Shown here piece after piece: positions 27,194 to 35,956 of a stretch of DNA of 47,418 nt (position 1 is its first letter; every line of letters begins with the position of its first letter). A model generated the notes under the pieces. The model did not search any database, had not been told where the DNA came from, and worked only from the letters and a program-made list of their open reading frames with translations. The stretch covers positions 1 to 47,418 of the forward strand of contig JAFUGJ010000097.1 in NCBI GenBank assembly GCA_017469425.1. Reading direction: 5' to 3'. The position numbers were made by a program, and so were the translations under genes. The DNA comes from Bacteroidales bacterium (GTDB taxonomy: Bacteria; Bacteroidota; Bacteroidia; Bacteroidales; UBA932).

Positions 27194-28558
27194 CTATCGC
27201 CTGTAGATGTAGAGAATCTGCCCCACGCGAAGCTTGTCGCTTCGCAGATGGTTCCACTTTTTGAGCTGGGCCACCGTGCAGTGGTTGCGCTGGGCTATTT
27301 TACCGAGATAATCGCCGTTTCTGACCTTATACGCGATTCGGGTTTCATTTCCGCTTTCGGCCACATTCTTGAGGACCTGTGCGTTAAGCAGTTCACCGGC
27401 CCTGTGGGTATAGAGCGAATCGGTGTTTGCGTCTATGAACGGCCCGGTCCATGAATAGGGCAGGTTCAGCACATAAGTTCCCTCGCTGCCCGGTATGATG
27501 TCATGGGTATATTGCGGATTGAGCAGCCTCAAGGTTTCTTCCGGCACGCCAACTACTTCACTAATCTGCCTGAAATGGAGGTTGCGGCGGATTTCGAAGG
27601 TATCCACCTTTGCAGGCATCCCCACATCCTCGGCAACAATCCCATACTCTTTCGCATAGGCAAAAGCATACATCACTCCGATGAAAGCAGGCATGTAGCC
27701 CCTCGTTTCCCTTGGAAGATAAGGATATATGCTCCAGAAATCCATCTTTCCCCCGGCGCGCCTGATGGCCTTGTACACATTGCCGGAGCCGCAGTTGTAC
27801 GAACTGATGGCAAGACACCAGTCACCGAACACATTGTATGCATCGCGCAGATACCTCGCAGCGGCATCGGCAGCCTTGTCCACATCCAGGCGCTCGTCGA
27901 CGAAAGAATTGATTCTCAAATCATACGACCTGCCGGTGCGGTACATGAACTGCCACATTCCCATGGCACCGGCCCTGGACTCGGCAAGCGGATTGAAGCC
28001 GGATTCGACCACGGCCATATACTTCAGTTCGAGCGGGAGTCCGTATTTCGCGAACTTTTCCTCGAAAATCGGGAAATAATACAGGCTTTTTCCGAGCATC
28101 GCCCCCATGTGGCGCGGCATCTTTTCAGAGTACAGCACCATGTAATTCTTCACCGTTTCGTTGAAGGGCAGCGAAATGTACGAATTCATGGCTGCGAGAC
28201 GGCGCATCATTTCCTCGTCGGATACATCGGAAGTGAAATGAACCGCGTCCATGTCATAGCCCGAGTATTTTTCAAAATCCGAACTCTTGCGCTGACGGTA
28301 CCACACATCCATGAGACTGTCGGCAAGCTGAATGCTGGCGAAACTGCCGGTATCGGGTGCTTCCTCCCGGTTTTCGGAAGGAGCAGGTTCCGGAATGCTC
28401 AGGCTGTCCAGGGCGGCGCGCAGGGAATCGAGCTGCCTGAGAAGTTCGGCATTCTGCCTGCGGAGCATGTTGAGTTCACGCTTCGTCTTCGAGCCCTGAG
28501 CCGACGCGAAGCACTCAAGACCGAGGATGCACAGAAGTATGAGCAGAGCTTTTTTCAT
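27194..28558 (-). CDS. mltD: Lytic transglycosylase with LysM domain (MltD type)
   Basis: This 454-residue exported enzyme starts with a signal peptide (MKKALLILLCILGLECFASA) and a coiled-coil-like stretch (residues 25-55). The SLT catalytic domain at about residues 150-330 carries Glu185 in MAVVESGFNP, AGAMGMWQFM and SYNCGSGNV. One LysM domain closes the protein (residues 404-453, YKVRNGDYLGKIAQRN). It cleaves the MurNAc-GlcNAc bond in peptidoglycan, giving anhydro ends. It follows DUF5683 by 4 bases in the parA-parB operon, and a terminator hairpin lies downstream. Confidence 0.92.
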   Translation of the reverse strand: MKKALLILLCILGLECFASAQGSKTKRELNMLRRQNAELLRQLDSLRAALDSLSIPEPAPSENREEAPDTGSFASIQLADSLMDVWYRQRKSSDFEKYSGYDMDAVHFTSDVSDEEMMRRLAAMNSYISLPFNETVKNYMVLYSEKMPRHMGAMLGKSLYYFPIFEEKFAKYGLPLELKYMAVVESGFNPLAESRAGAMGMWQFMYRTGRSYDLRINSFVDERLDVDKAADAAARYLRDAYNVFGDWCLAISSYNCGSGNVYKAIRRAGGKMDFWSIYPYLPRETRGYMPAFIGVMYAFAYAKEYGIVAEDVGMPAKVDTFEIRRNLHFRQISEVVGVPEETLRLLNPQYTHDIIPGSEGTYVLNLPYSWTGPFIDANTDSLYTHRAGELLNAQVLKNVAESGNETRIAYKVRNGDYLGKIAQRNHCTVAQLKKWNHLRSDKLRVGQILYIYRR

Positions 28559-28562
28559 CGCG

Positions 28563-29441
28563 TCAGAATGTAAAGCCGAAACGCACGCCGAAAGCGGAAT
28601 CGCCCGGGGCCATGGCTATCGCGTTTCCGGGAGTGATTACGGCAGGGTCGATGGAAAGGGAAAGGTCGTCGGCGATATTGAAGTCATGCATATATGAAAA
28701 CACATTGGCGTCAATCACCTGCAAAAGATAGAAACTCGCTATGGCGAGTATGGAATAGTCGCGGTAACGGCGGTAGAGGTTGCGGTAATAAAGCGCCGTC
28801 TGCGCCGAAATCGGCCCGGTGTAGGGGTTTGCCGTGTCGGTAGCTTCCCGGTAAATCCTCCGGAAGCGTTTGTACTGGGTACGGTTGAGCGAATAAAAGT
28901 GCACCGAGCCCATCAGGCCGCCCCAATAGATGGGAAGTTTCCAGGTTTCGCCATTGTATATCTGCCCAAGGCCGGGAACGAGCAGCGAATACAGCGTAGC
29001 CCTTCCGGCAAGCGGATGCTGGTCGCTCTCATAGCACATCACTTCGTCCATCAGCGTTGCCCAATATGCAACCCCCGCCGCGGCAAAGCAATATTTGGCA
29101 GCCGTCGGATGCTCCTTCCTGAGGATGAAGCCAGCAGTGGCTCCACCGGCTATCCCCCCGTATACAAAGGGCAGTTTCCAGTAATCCCTGTTGTAAATCT
29201 GTCCGGCGCCTATAAACACCGCAGAACCTGCGGTCATGGTGCCTATCTTCAGGGGATTCTTGTGGGCCAGCCCGCCAAAGAACTCCCTGAACGAGAACAT
29301 CGTGTCGGTAGAGTCCTTGGGAGAGGCAGGGTCGTCGTTATAACTCTGGCTGAACGCTTCGGAACGGAACTGCGCATGAGCCGTGCCGCCAAAGGCCAGG
29401 GCCAGCGGCAGCAGCAGCAATATGAACAGGTATTTCCGCAT
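28563..29441 (-). CDS. DUF5683 family envelope protein
   Basis: The 292-residue protein has a signal peptide (MRKYLFILLLLPLALAFGGTAHA) and several hydrophobic stretches of membrane-segment character (about residues 65-85, 95-110 and 225-240). Repeated GLGQIYNGETWKLPIYWGG-type segments match DUF5683, a Bacteroidota family usually found beside parAB and mltD. Its function is unknown. The TGATG junction with parB indicates coupled translation, and mltD follows after 4 bases. Confidence 0.82.
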   Translation of the reverse strand: MRKYLFILLLLPLALAFGGTAHAQFRSEAFSQSYNDDPASPKDSTDTMFSFREFFGGLAHKNPLKIGTMTAGSAVFIGAGQIYNRDYWKLPFVYGGIAGGATAGFILRKEHPTAAKYCFAAAGVAYWATLMDEVMCYESDQHPLAGRATLYSLLVPGLGQIYNGETWKLPIYWGGLMGSVHFYSLNRTQYKRFRRIYREATDTANPYTGPISAQTALYYRNLYRRYRDYSILAIASFYLLQVIDANVFSYMHDFNIADDLSLSIDPAVITPGNAIAMAPGDSAFGVRFGFTF

Positions 29442-30376
29442 CAGATGTCCGCCTTGTCAAGAGCTTCGAGGAAGGCGCGCACTTCGTCGTCGGAATTGAA
29501 ACGGACCGTCATGGTACCTTTTCCGGAGGAACTGCGCCTGACGGATATGTCGCTTGCAAAGAACTTGCCTATGTGGGAAAGCATGCGGGTGTATTCCGAG
29601 GGCAATTCCCGTGGAGCCGCAGGCTTTTTAGCCGCTGAAGGATTGCGGAGATACCTGCGCACCAGCTCTTCGAGTTCGCGTACGCTGAGTCCGTCCTTGA
29701 TGACAAGGTCGCAGAATTTTTCCTGCGCATCGGTATCCGGGAGGGAAAGCAGCACCTTGGCATGCCCTACGCTCAGCAGCCCCACTTTGAGGTCATGCTG
29801 CACCTTGACGGGAAGTTTGAGCAGACGGAGGGTGTTTGCCACGCTGGCGCGTTTCTTTCCCACGCGGTCGGCCATTTCCTCCTGGGTAAGGCTGCATTCG
29901 TCAATGAGGCGCTGGAAACTGAGGGCCGTTTCTATCGGGTCGAGATTCTCCCTCTGGATATTCTCCACTATTGCCATCTCCAGCATTCCGCGGTCGTCGG
30001 CATCGCGCACATAAGCCGGAATCATGGTCATTCCCGCCATGTTGCAAGCCTTGAAACGGCGCTCGCCGCTGATAATCTGGTATCTGCCCTCCCCTATCTT
30101 GCGCACGGTAATGGGCTGGATGAGGCCGAGGGTGCGTATGGATGCGGCGAGTTCTTCAAGACTTTCCTGGTCGAAAGCCATACGGGGCTGGAAGGGGTTG
30201 GCTTCCACCTGGCTCACAGGTATGCGGAGGATGTCGGAAGCATCCTGGCGCGGCCTGGCTCCTGCAATCTCCTTGTTCACATACCCTACCGGCTTGCGGA
30301 ACGACTCCACATTGACATCTTCGCCGAGCAGGGCGCTGAGCCCCCTGCCGAGTCCCCTGGGTTCCTTATTGCTCAT
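29441..30376 (-). CDS. parB: Chromosome partitioning protein ParB
   Basis: ATG 30376 gives the normal start MSNKEPRGLGRGLSALLGED (the LGRGLxALL box that contacts ParA); an earlier in-frame start at 30415 would lie deeper within parA. The 311-residue protein has the N-terminal CTP-binding module with GERRFKA at residues 104-110 and ENIQRENL. A helix-turn-helix around LTQEEMADRVGKKRASVAN recognises parS, and the C-terminal dimer domain follows. ParB loads at parS and spreads as a clamp. Its start overlaps the parA stop. I did not find a clear parS site in the window. Confidence 0.94.
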   Translation of the reverse strand: MSNKEPRGLGRGLSALLGEDVNVESFRKPVGYVNKEIAGARPRQDASDILRIPVSQVEANPFQPRMAFDQESLEELAASIRTLGLIQPITVRKIGEGRYQIISGERRFKACNMAGMTMIPAYVRDADDRGMLEMAIVENIQRENLDPIETALSFQRLIDECSLTQEEMADRVGKKRASVANTLRLLKLPVKVQHDLKVGLLSVGHAKVLLSLPDTDAQEKFCDLVIKDGLSVRELEELVRRYLRNPSAAKKPAAPRELPSEYTRMLSHIGKFFASDISVRRSSSGKGTMTVRFNSDDEVRAFLEALDKADI

Positions 30377-31151
30377 TTCGTTTTTCTCCGTTTCGTTCCA
30401 GCAATTCGGCGGCAAGGCTCATGTAATTGCCTGCACCATTGCTCATTATATCATACAAGATTATGGGTTTTCCGTGACTCGGCGCTTCGCTGAGGCGGAT
30501 GTTCCTCTGGATGATGGTGCGGAACACCATCTCCTTGAAATGCTCGCGGAGTTCGGCCACCACCTGGGTATGGACCTTCGTACGCCCGTCAAACATCGTT
30601 ACCAGAAAACCCTCGATGCTGAGGGCCGGATTCACTTCCCCTTGCACGAGGCGTATGGTCTGCAGGAGCTTGCCCAAGCCTTCAAGCGCGAAAAATTCGG
30701 GCTGCACGGGGATGATGACCGAGTCGGCCGCAGTGAGGCAGTTGACGGTTATGAGCCCGAGCGAAGGGGAACAGTCGATAACGATATAGTCATAGTTGTC
30801 GCGGATGGGCTCCAGGACTTTGCGCAGCACGCTTTCCCGCTGCTCAATGTCCAGCATTTCGATTTCCGCGCCTACCAGATTGATGTGGGAAGGCACCAGA
30901 TGCAGATTGCTCATCTCGGTCTGAATCAAGGCGTCCTCGATGCCGATTTCGCCAATCATCACCTCGTACAAGGTCCGCTTGGAACCGTCGTCGGGCGAGA
31001 AGTTGAGTCCGGATGTGGAATTGGCCTGGGGGTCGGCGTCGATGATGAGCACTTTCTTTTCAAGCACGGCAAGCGAAGCCGAGAGATTGATGGCCGTTGT
31101 GGTTTTGCCCACGCCACCTTTCTGGTTTGCTATTGCTATGATTTTTCCCAT
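30366..31151 (-). CDS. parA: Chromosome partitioning ATPase ParA
   Basis: This 261-residue ATPase begins MGKIIAIANQKGGVGKTTTA, with the deviant Walker A motif at residues 11-18. VLIIDADPQANST and YDYIVIDCSPSLGLIT follow as the Walker A' and B regions. It is the chromosomal (Soj) type by length and lack of an N-terminal DNA-binding domain. With ParB it segregates the replicated origin region. The gene overlaps parB by 11 bases. Its probable promoter lies at the end of the upstream phosphatase gene. Confidence 0.95.
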   Translation of the reverse strand: MGKIIAIANQKGGVGKTTTAINLSASLAVLEKKVLIIDADPQANSTSGLNFSPDDGSKRTLYEVMIGEIGIEDALIQTEMSNLHLVPSHINLVGAEIEMLDIEQRESVLRKVLEPIRDNYDYIVIDCSPSLGLITVNCLTAADSVIIPVQPEFFALEGLGKLLQTIRLVQGEVNPALSIEGFLVTMFDGRTKVHTQVVAELREHFKEMVFRTIIQRNIRLSEAPSHGKPIILYDIMSNGAGNYMSLAAELLERNGEKRNEQ

Positions 31152-31168
31152 ATATCGTCGAGTCTGTG

Positions 31169-31792
31169 TCAGTTTACAAATTTAACAAAATATTTGTTAA
31201 TGAGCAGACGCACCGCCCACGAAATGACACGAGCAATAATTATTCCGGCAAAAGCCCCGGCAATGATGTCGCCGAGAAAATGTTTGCCCACATAGATGCG
31301 GCTGATGCTGATTGCAGCCACCCACAAGGCGAAAATCCATGCAAGTGTCCTGCGGCGGGAAGGTGTACTCCAGTGCTTCAGGAAATAGAGCACGGCCGTT
31401 GCGACTCCCGCAGTGGTGGCGGCATGGGCGGAGAAAAAGCCGAAACGGCTGCCCCGCTTTTCCAGAAGCCTGAGTCCGTTGTCGGTCATGAAACTGTCCC
31501 AGCATGGGCGCAGGCGGTGCACCGCCACTTTCACCAGGTTCGCAATCTGGTCGATGGCCCCGACGCTCAACGCTACCACGATGATGACGACGAGCGCCTT
31601 GCGCCATCCAAGGCGCAGGATGAGCCACACGGCGAGCAGCAGATACAGCGGAATCCACACGAAACGGTTGCTGAGCAACGGCATGACTGCATCCGTAAAC
31701 GGACCGTCGAAGTCGTTGATGGCAAGCGTAGCATACTTGTCGGCATATTTGAGGGCGTCCACCAAGGACGCGGTGTCGGCCAGGGCTGTCAT
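31169..31792 (-). CDS. PAP2-family membrane phosphatase
   Basis: ATG 31792 (MTALADTASLVDALKYADK) is preferred; it overlaps the obgE stop as ATGA, while the longer in-frame start at 31930 would lie deep inside obgE. The ~207-residue protein has about five hydrophobic membrane spans. It carries the acid-phosphatase signature: KVAVHRLRP, then FSAHAATTAG (in place of PSGH) and SRIYVGKHFLGD. Such enzymes dephosphorylate lipid phosphates, for example undecaprenyl diphosphate or phosphatidylglycerol phosphate. With uppS elsewhere in the window a role in carrier-lipid recycling is possible but not shown. Confidence 0.88.
   Translation of the reverse strand: MTALADTASLVDALKYADKYATLAINDFDGPFTDAVMPLLSNRFVWIPLYLLLAVWLILRLGWRKALVVIIVVALSVGAIDQIANLVKVAVHRLRPCWDSFMTDNGLRLLEKRGSRFGFFSAHAATTAGVATAVLYFLKHWSTPSRRRTLAWIFALWVAAISISRIYVGKHFLGDIIAGAFAGIIIARVISWAVRLLINKYFVKFVN
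31177..31200 (-). promoter_or_regulatory. Promoter box and adjoining palindrome upstream of parA
   Basis: The minus strand reads TAAATTTG (31177-31184), an exact -7 box 25 bases before the parA ATG. It overlaps an 8-bp inverted repeat at 31182-31200 (TTAACAAA / TTTGTTAA, 3-base spacer), which could be an operator. Both lie inside the end of the PAP2 gene, whose stop codon is at 31169-31171. Confidence 0.45.
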
Positions 31793-32781
31793 TTCTGCAG
31801 GGCTTTCCAGAGTGTGTCGGTAAGTTCCTTGATTCCTTCGCCGCTGACGGAAGAAATGAATACATGCGGAATGTCGGCAGGAAGGGAAGGCTCTATCTCC
31901 TTTTCTATCTGGGCGTCGGCCATGTCGCATTTTGTGATTGCGAGCACGCGCTCTTTCACGAGCAGTTCGGGATTGTAGAGCCGGAGTTCGTTCAGCAGGG
32001 TTTCGTAGGTGCCGGGGATGTCGTCTTCATCGACCGACACCATGAACAGCAGCACGGAATTGCGCTCTATGTGGCGCAGGAACCTGTCGCCTATGCCGCG
32101 GCCTTCATGCGCACCTTCGATGATTCCCGGAATGTCGGCCATCACGAAGGAACGGCCATCGTAGTATTTCACTATCCCGAGATTGGGTTCGAGGGTAGTG
32201 AATGCGTAATTTGCGATTTTGGGTTTCGCAGAAGTGACGGTGGAGAGCAGGGTGGATTTACCGGCATTGGGAAAGCCTACCAGACCAACATCGGCAAGGA
32301 GCTTCAGTTCAAGGATGAACCATCCGTCCTCCCCTTCTTCGCCGGGCTGGGCAAAACGGGGAGTCTGAAGGGTGGCGGTCTTGAAATTGTCGTTGCCAAG
32401 TCCGCCACGGCCGCCTTTGCAGAGGATGCGTTCTTCGCCCGGCTCGGTAAGGTCCATGACCACTTCATCCGTTTCGGCATCCTTCACGATAGTGCCCACA
32501 GGCACATCAAGATAGATGTCTGCGCCGTTCTTTCCGTGACGAAGGGCAGCTCCGCCCTTTTCCCCGTCGTCGGCCTTCACATATTTGCGGTATTTCAGGT
32601 GGATGAGGGTCCAGAACTGAGGATTGGCGCGCAGGATGACATGGCCTCCGCGTCCGCCATCGCCCCCGTCCGGCCCGCCCTTGGGCACATACTTGGCCCT
32701 CAACAGGTGCGCACTTCCCGCTCCCCCGTGCCCGGACTCGCAGTGAATCTTTACAAAATCGATGAAATTGCTCTCTGCCAT
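31789..32781 (-). CDS. obgE: GTPase ObgE/CgtA
   Basis: The start ATG 32781 gives MAESNFIDFVKIHCESGHGG, the normal Obg opening; the longer in-frame start at 32823 would lie upstream of the promoter box. The 330-residue protein has the glycine-rich Obg fold (residues 1-158, GGPDGGDGGRGGHV). The GTPase domain follows with GFPNAGKST (P-loop), DIPGIIEGAHEG (switch II) and TKCD. Obg proteins bind the large ribosomal subunit and link GTP level to growth. It is the first gene of a short operon with the PAP2 phosphatase and marks the end of the core region before the accessory island. Confidence 0.95.
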   Translation of the reverse strand: MAESNFIDFVKIHCESGHGGAGSAHLLRAKYVPKGGPDGGDGGRGGHVILRANPQFWTLIHLKYRKYVKADDGEKGGAALRHGKNGADIYLDVPVGTIVKDAETDEVVMDLTEPGEERILCKGGRGGLGNDNFKTATLQTPRFAQPGEEGEDGWFILELKLLADVGLVGFPNAGKSTLLSTVTSAKPKIANYAFTTLEPNLGIVKYYDGRSFVMADIPGIIEGAHEGRGIGDRFLRHIERNSVLLFMVSVDEDDIPGTYETLLNELRLYNPELLVKERVLAITKCDMADAQIEKEIEPSLPADIPHVFISSVSGEGIKELTDTLWKALQK

Positions 32782-32800
32782 ACTATTGTCATTATACCTG

Positions 32801-32808
32801 CAAAGGTA
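32801..32808 (-). promoter_or_regulatory. Bacteroidota -7 box for obgE
   Basis: TACCTTTG on the minus strand matches TAnnTTTG exactly and ends 19 bases before the obgE ATG at 32781. Confidence 0.6.
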
Positions 32809-33129
32809 ATGATTCTTTTGCAATTCGCCTCTTGTTCAGCTCTTTTACCCGTTGCCGGAGGTGGCAAGGCCTCGTCTCTTTCGATAAAAAAGAGAAGGTA
32901 AAATCAAGTCAATTCATCGGAACGAGTTCTTTAATATCAGGGCACCCTCCTCACCACTTCCAGACGCCCTTAACCTCTCAATGTTCTCAATATTAGAGCC
33001 ACATTCCCGGCAAGCACATACACGAACTCTGCCGACAACGGTCGCTCAAGTCAGCGCAAATAGCTATCGGAGCGACACGCATGATACTTCCGCAGCCTTT
33101 ACTTGATGGGGGCTGAAAGTTTATTTCGG
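32809..33129. other. Intergenic stretch between obgE and the accessory island
   Basis: No gene is supported here. The only structure I see is a short AT-rich inverted repeat at 32875-32895 (TCTCTTT / AAAGAGA, 7-base loop) without a following T run. This is the left boundary of the accessory region; no tRNA or recognisable attachment site was seen. Confidence 0.5.
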
Positions 33130-34635
33130 CTATATGAGAATGATCCAACGACCGCCTTTATCGCCGCCTTCACGGGTCAATGCGCCTTTCTCGCGGAGGG
33201 CTGCGATGTCGCGGTAGATGGTGGCAATGGAAACGCCCAGTTTCTCTTTCATTTCCTCTGTCGTTTCTCTATCATTCTGTCTTATGATAGAGATGAGCTT
33301 TTCTTGCCTAGAGGTAAGCACAACGGGGTTTTCTCTATCATTTTCTCTATCATCAACCTTCTTGTTTCCAGTAGTACTGCCCAGCAGTAGGGTCAATTCT
33401 ACGCGGTCATCGTTGGCTCCAAAATATTCTTTCAATTCCGGTTTGGGCCATTTGTTCTCGCTCCATCCCTGCTCAATGATATCAGCTCCACTGCCGAGGT
33501 GCTCGCCACGGCCAACGGCGATGAACATGTCTTGGAGATACGGATTCCGACAGATGCTCCGACCTCCTTTGAAGAAGTCTTCCACAGAAACAAGCATAGT
33601 TCCCGGGTTGATAAAGACAAATCGGTCCGGATAGCGTTCGATAACGACGCCCGACATCATGGCCCAGTTGCAGTGGATGAGTGTATTGCAAATGGCTTCG
33701 CGTAAGGACTCGTCGGCAGCAGTCTCATCTACGCGCTGCATATTGGCATCCAGCTTGAAGGGGTGTGGAATTCCCTGGTCCATGTTCTTGTAGACACGGT
33801 TATAGAACTGGAACAAGTTTGGTTCCCACATTCCGTCCGGATAATAACGGTCCGTATAACGAATTCTTGGATTCGTGCTGAGCTTCTCCCGATAATCCAC
33901 AAAGAAATAAGGCGCAGCCTTGTGCATGGAATCGTGTTTGCCGAACATCAGGATAGCGGCACCCGTGATACCGACTGCCTTGGTCTGTGGATCTTCTGCA
34001 ATACCTTTTATTTTGGAGAGGAAATCAGCATCGGAAAGATCATTCCAAGGGTGTCCGTCGTGACGGGCGCGGAAAGCGTTTCTATACTGACGGATGGTGT
34101 CTGCATCGAGATCATTTTCGATGGTTGCTCCTTCGATAACACGCCGGTCCAAACCATACTGAAGGACAATTGAATCGGCCATCATCCGGCGAACTTCATC
34201 ATCGGAACATTGGTAATCACCTTCGTGGTTACGGCGGAAAGTATGACCATGAAACGGGTCTCCTTTGATGTATATGGGCTTTTGGGCATGGGCGGCGCGT
34301 GGAATATTGATGATGAGGTAATATGAGCTGCCGTCAGATTCCTCCATGACATCTTCCTCCTGAAGCAGGCAGAGGTTCACGGTCTGAGGATTATGAACTC
34401 CATCCCAGAAAATTTTCTTGTAGTGATACATCTGCTCCTCAGTCAGGCCATCCAAGAAGAACTGCCGGCTCTTTTCCTTGATGCCAAGCACAATGATTCC
34501 ACCAGAAGTATTGGCGAACGAGGAATAGGTATCCCAAAAGGTGCCGGGGAAACCGCCTTTCGCACTCTTGAATTCAACGGTATATCCTTCTTTCTTACCG
34601 CAAAGATCAAGAATATAATCTCTAAAATTCTTCAT
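33130..34635 (-). CDS. AlbA_2/Schlafen-type ATP-binding protein with C-terminal winged helix
   Basis: The 501-residue protein opens with an AlbA_2 (Schlafen-like) domain at about residues 15-150 (YTVEFKSAKGG ... SSFANTSGGIIVLGI). A GHKL-like ATP-binding region follows around residues 300-400 (DESLREAICNTLIHCNW, VIERYPDRFVFINPG). The C-terminus is a winged helix (SRQEKLISIIRQNDRETTEE ... ATIYRDIAALREKGAL). Such proteins are often annotated as RecG-like or transcriptional regulators and are frequent in defence islands; their biochemical role is mostly unknown. The linker before the winged helix contains a tandem DREN repeat. It is the leftmost island gene. Confidence 0.82.
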   Translation of the reverse strand: MKNFRDYILDLCGKKEGYTVEFKSAKGGFPGTFWDTYSSFANTSGGIIVLGIKEKSRQFFLDGLTEEQMYHYKKIFWDGVHNPQTVNLCLLQEEDVMEESDGSSYYLIINIPRAAHAQKPIYIKGDPFHGHTFRRNHEGDYQCSDDEVRRMMADSIVLQYGLDRRVIEGATIENDLDADTIRQYRNAFRARHDGHPWNDLSDADFLSKIKGIAEDPQTKAVGITGAAILMFGKHDSMHKAAPYFFVDYREKLSTNPRIRYTDRYYPDGMWEPNLFQFYNRVYKNMDQGIPHPFKLDANMQRVDETAADESLREAICNTLIHCNWAMMSGVVIERYPDRFVFINPGTMLVSVEDFFKGGRSICRNPYLQDMFIAVGRGEHLGSGADIIEQGWSENKWPKPELKEYFGANDDRVELTLLLGSTTGNKKVDDRENDRENPVVLTSRQEKLISIIRQNDRETTEEMKEKLGVSIATIYRDIAALREKGALTREGGDKGGRWIILI

Positions 34636-34662
34636 ATCGCGAAGTTACTACTTTTTTACGAA

Positions 34663-35331
34663 CTATCCGTCAAGTTCCTCTTGCTTCATTTCCGCTGCAT
34701 ATCGTGAGATAAAATCTGCACCCATCGTCTCCTTAAGTCGTGCCTGACCATTATTAAGGAAAGCGAAGTTCTTTCCATCGAATTGTAGGTCATAAAAGCT
34801 CCAATCTATCCGGACTGACCAGTTATTAGCAATAACCTCCCACAATTCTCCCTCCCCAAAGGAAAGTTCTTTTTTAATCAATTTCCCCCATAAATCATAA
34901 CGAGCTTTTGGCATTTCTTCTTTAACATAGTATCGAAGAATTTCAAATAATGCAATTGTCTTGATATACCTACACAAATAAGTATTTGTAACACTACCTA
35001 AATAGCCAAGTTCTCTTGAAAACCCAAAATCGTAATATTCTCCAGTATCAGGAAACGGAAAAAAACCTTCTCTTGCTAATGGGGCATAAACACTGGCATT
35101 CCACATTAATGCTGCATTAATCAAATTTGAAACCGCTTGTTTGGTATCATATTTCACCTTGATATTGCATGATGTTAAAACTGCAGACAACATTTTTTCC
35201 CATAAGAAAGGAACAATACACTCATCCAATGCCGTTATCTCAGCAATGCCCTTGACACATTCTCTATAAGCCTGATAGTTCTCAATATCAATATTATTGA
35301 TAAGTTCTGTTATTTCAGGGTATCTTTTCAT
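34663..35331 (-). CDS. Uncharacterised protein (222 aa)
   Basis: I do not recognise a family. The 222-residue sequence has no signal peptide or clear membrane span and looks mostly helical. Aromatic-rich segments include GEYYDFGFSRELGYLG and WSVRIDWSFYDLQFDGKN near the C-terminus. The start ATG 35331 (MKRYPEITELINNID) is the natural one. Base composition is clearly AT-rich compared with the core genes, which suggests later acquisition. It lies 27 bases before the AlbA_2 gene and 62 bases after kptA on the same strand. Confidence 0.7.
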   Translation of the reverse strand: MKRYPEITELINNIDIENYQAYRECVKGIAEITALDECIVPFLWEKMLSAVLTSCNIKVKYDTKQAVSNLINAALMWNASVYAPLAREGFFPFPDTGEYYDFGFSRELGYLGSVTNTYLCRYIKTIALFEILRYYVKEEMPKARYDLWGKLIKKELSFGEGELWEVIANNWSVRIDWSFYDLQFDGKNFAFLNNGQARLKETMGADFISRYAAEMKQEELDG

Positions 35332-35393
35332 ACTGTATCTTTTCTCCTTGTATATTTCTTTTCATGCTCTCGATTGTATACTCTCAAGTGTTG

Positions 35394-35954
35394 TCAAATA
35401 TTGCTATTCCTTTGCTCCTCCAACTTTGAATGTTCTTTTATGTATATCACATCTACATAGTCTGTCAGCCACACGCCATTCCTGCTGAGGAAGAATTTGT
35501 GACCGTCTTCAGCCATCTTCTTGGCATCAATGACCAACACAATAGGCTTCCCATGTCGCCTTCCAACATTTACAGCTGTCTCGCTGGTCTGTGACAGATG
35601 CACATATAGGCGATTCCCCTTGTTGATGCCCTGTTTTAGGATGGAAGCAAGAGATTGTTCTCCAGTCCCATGATACAGAACTTCTGGCGGTAACTTTTCT
35701 TCCAGTTCCACATCTACATAAACACTGTGTCCCTGTCTTGCCCTGATATGGGTGATATCTTCTGAGAACTCATACCGTTGCTTATTGTTAGTCTCGACAA
35801 TCTCCTTCAACTCGTCCATCGTATAGCCATGATTTGTTATCAGGTCGCTGATTTCTCGCCACCCATGTTCATCAAACGGGTAATTCTTATCATGACGGAG
35901 CAAGAACGCCAGGCGCTTGCCACGATGTATTATGTTATGTCCTTTATATACCAT
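35394..35954 (-). CDS. kptA: RNA 2'-phosphotransferase (KptA/Tpt1)
   Basis: This 186-residue enzyme removes an internal RNA 2'-phosphate by transferring it to NAD+, releasing nicotinamide and ADP-ribose cyclic phosphate. The family motifs are present in order: RLAFLLRHD (Arg20-His21), DEHGWREISDL, ITHIRARQGHSV (Arg71, QGHS), VLYHGT, RLYVHLSQT and NGVWLTD. Length is full. In bacteria the natural target is unclear; roles in RNA repair after ribonuclease attack, or in ADP-ribose capping, have been considered. Its place in a defence-like island favours RNA repair or conflict, but this is inference. It starts 2 bases after the broken DUF1016 gene. Confidence 0.9.
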   Translation of the reverse strand: MVYKGHNIIHRGKRLAFLLRHDKNYPFDEHGWREISDLITNHGYTMDELKEIVETNNKQRYEFSEDITHIRARQGHSVYVDVELEEKLPPEVLYHGTGEQSLASILKQGINKGNRLYVHLSQTSETAVNVGRRHGKPIVLVIDAKKMAEDGHKFFLSRNGVWLTDYVDVIYIKEHSKLEEQRNSNI

Positions 35955-35956
35955 TG

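Noticed and set aside
32875-32895. Inverted repeat as a terminator
   Set aside because: The 7-bp stem is nearly all A/T-rich and no T run follows on either strand; likely chance.
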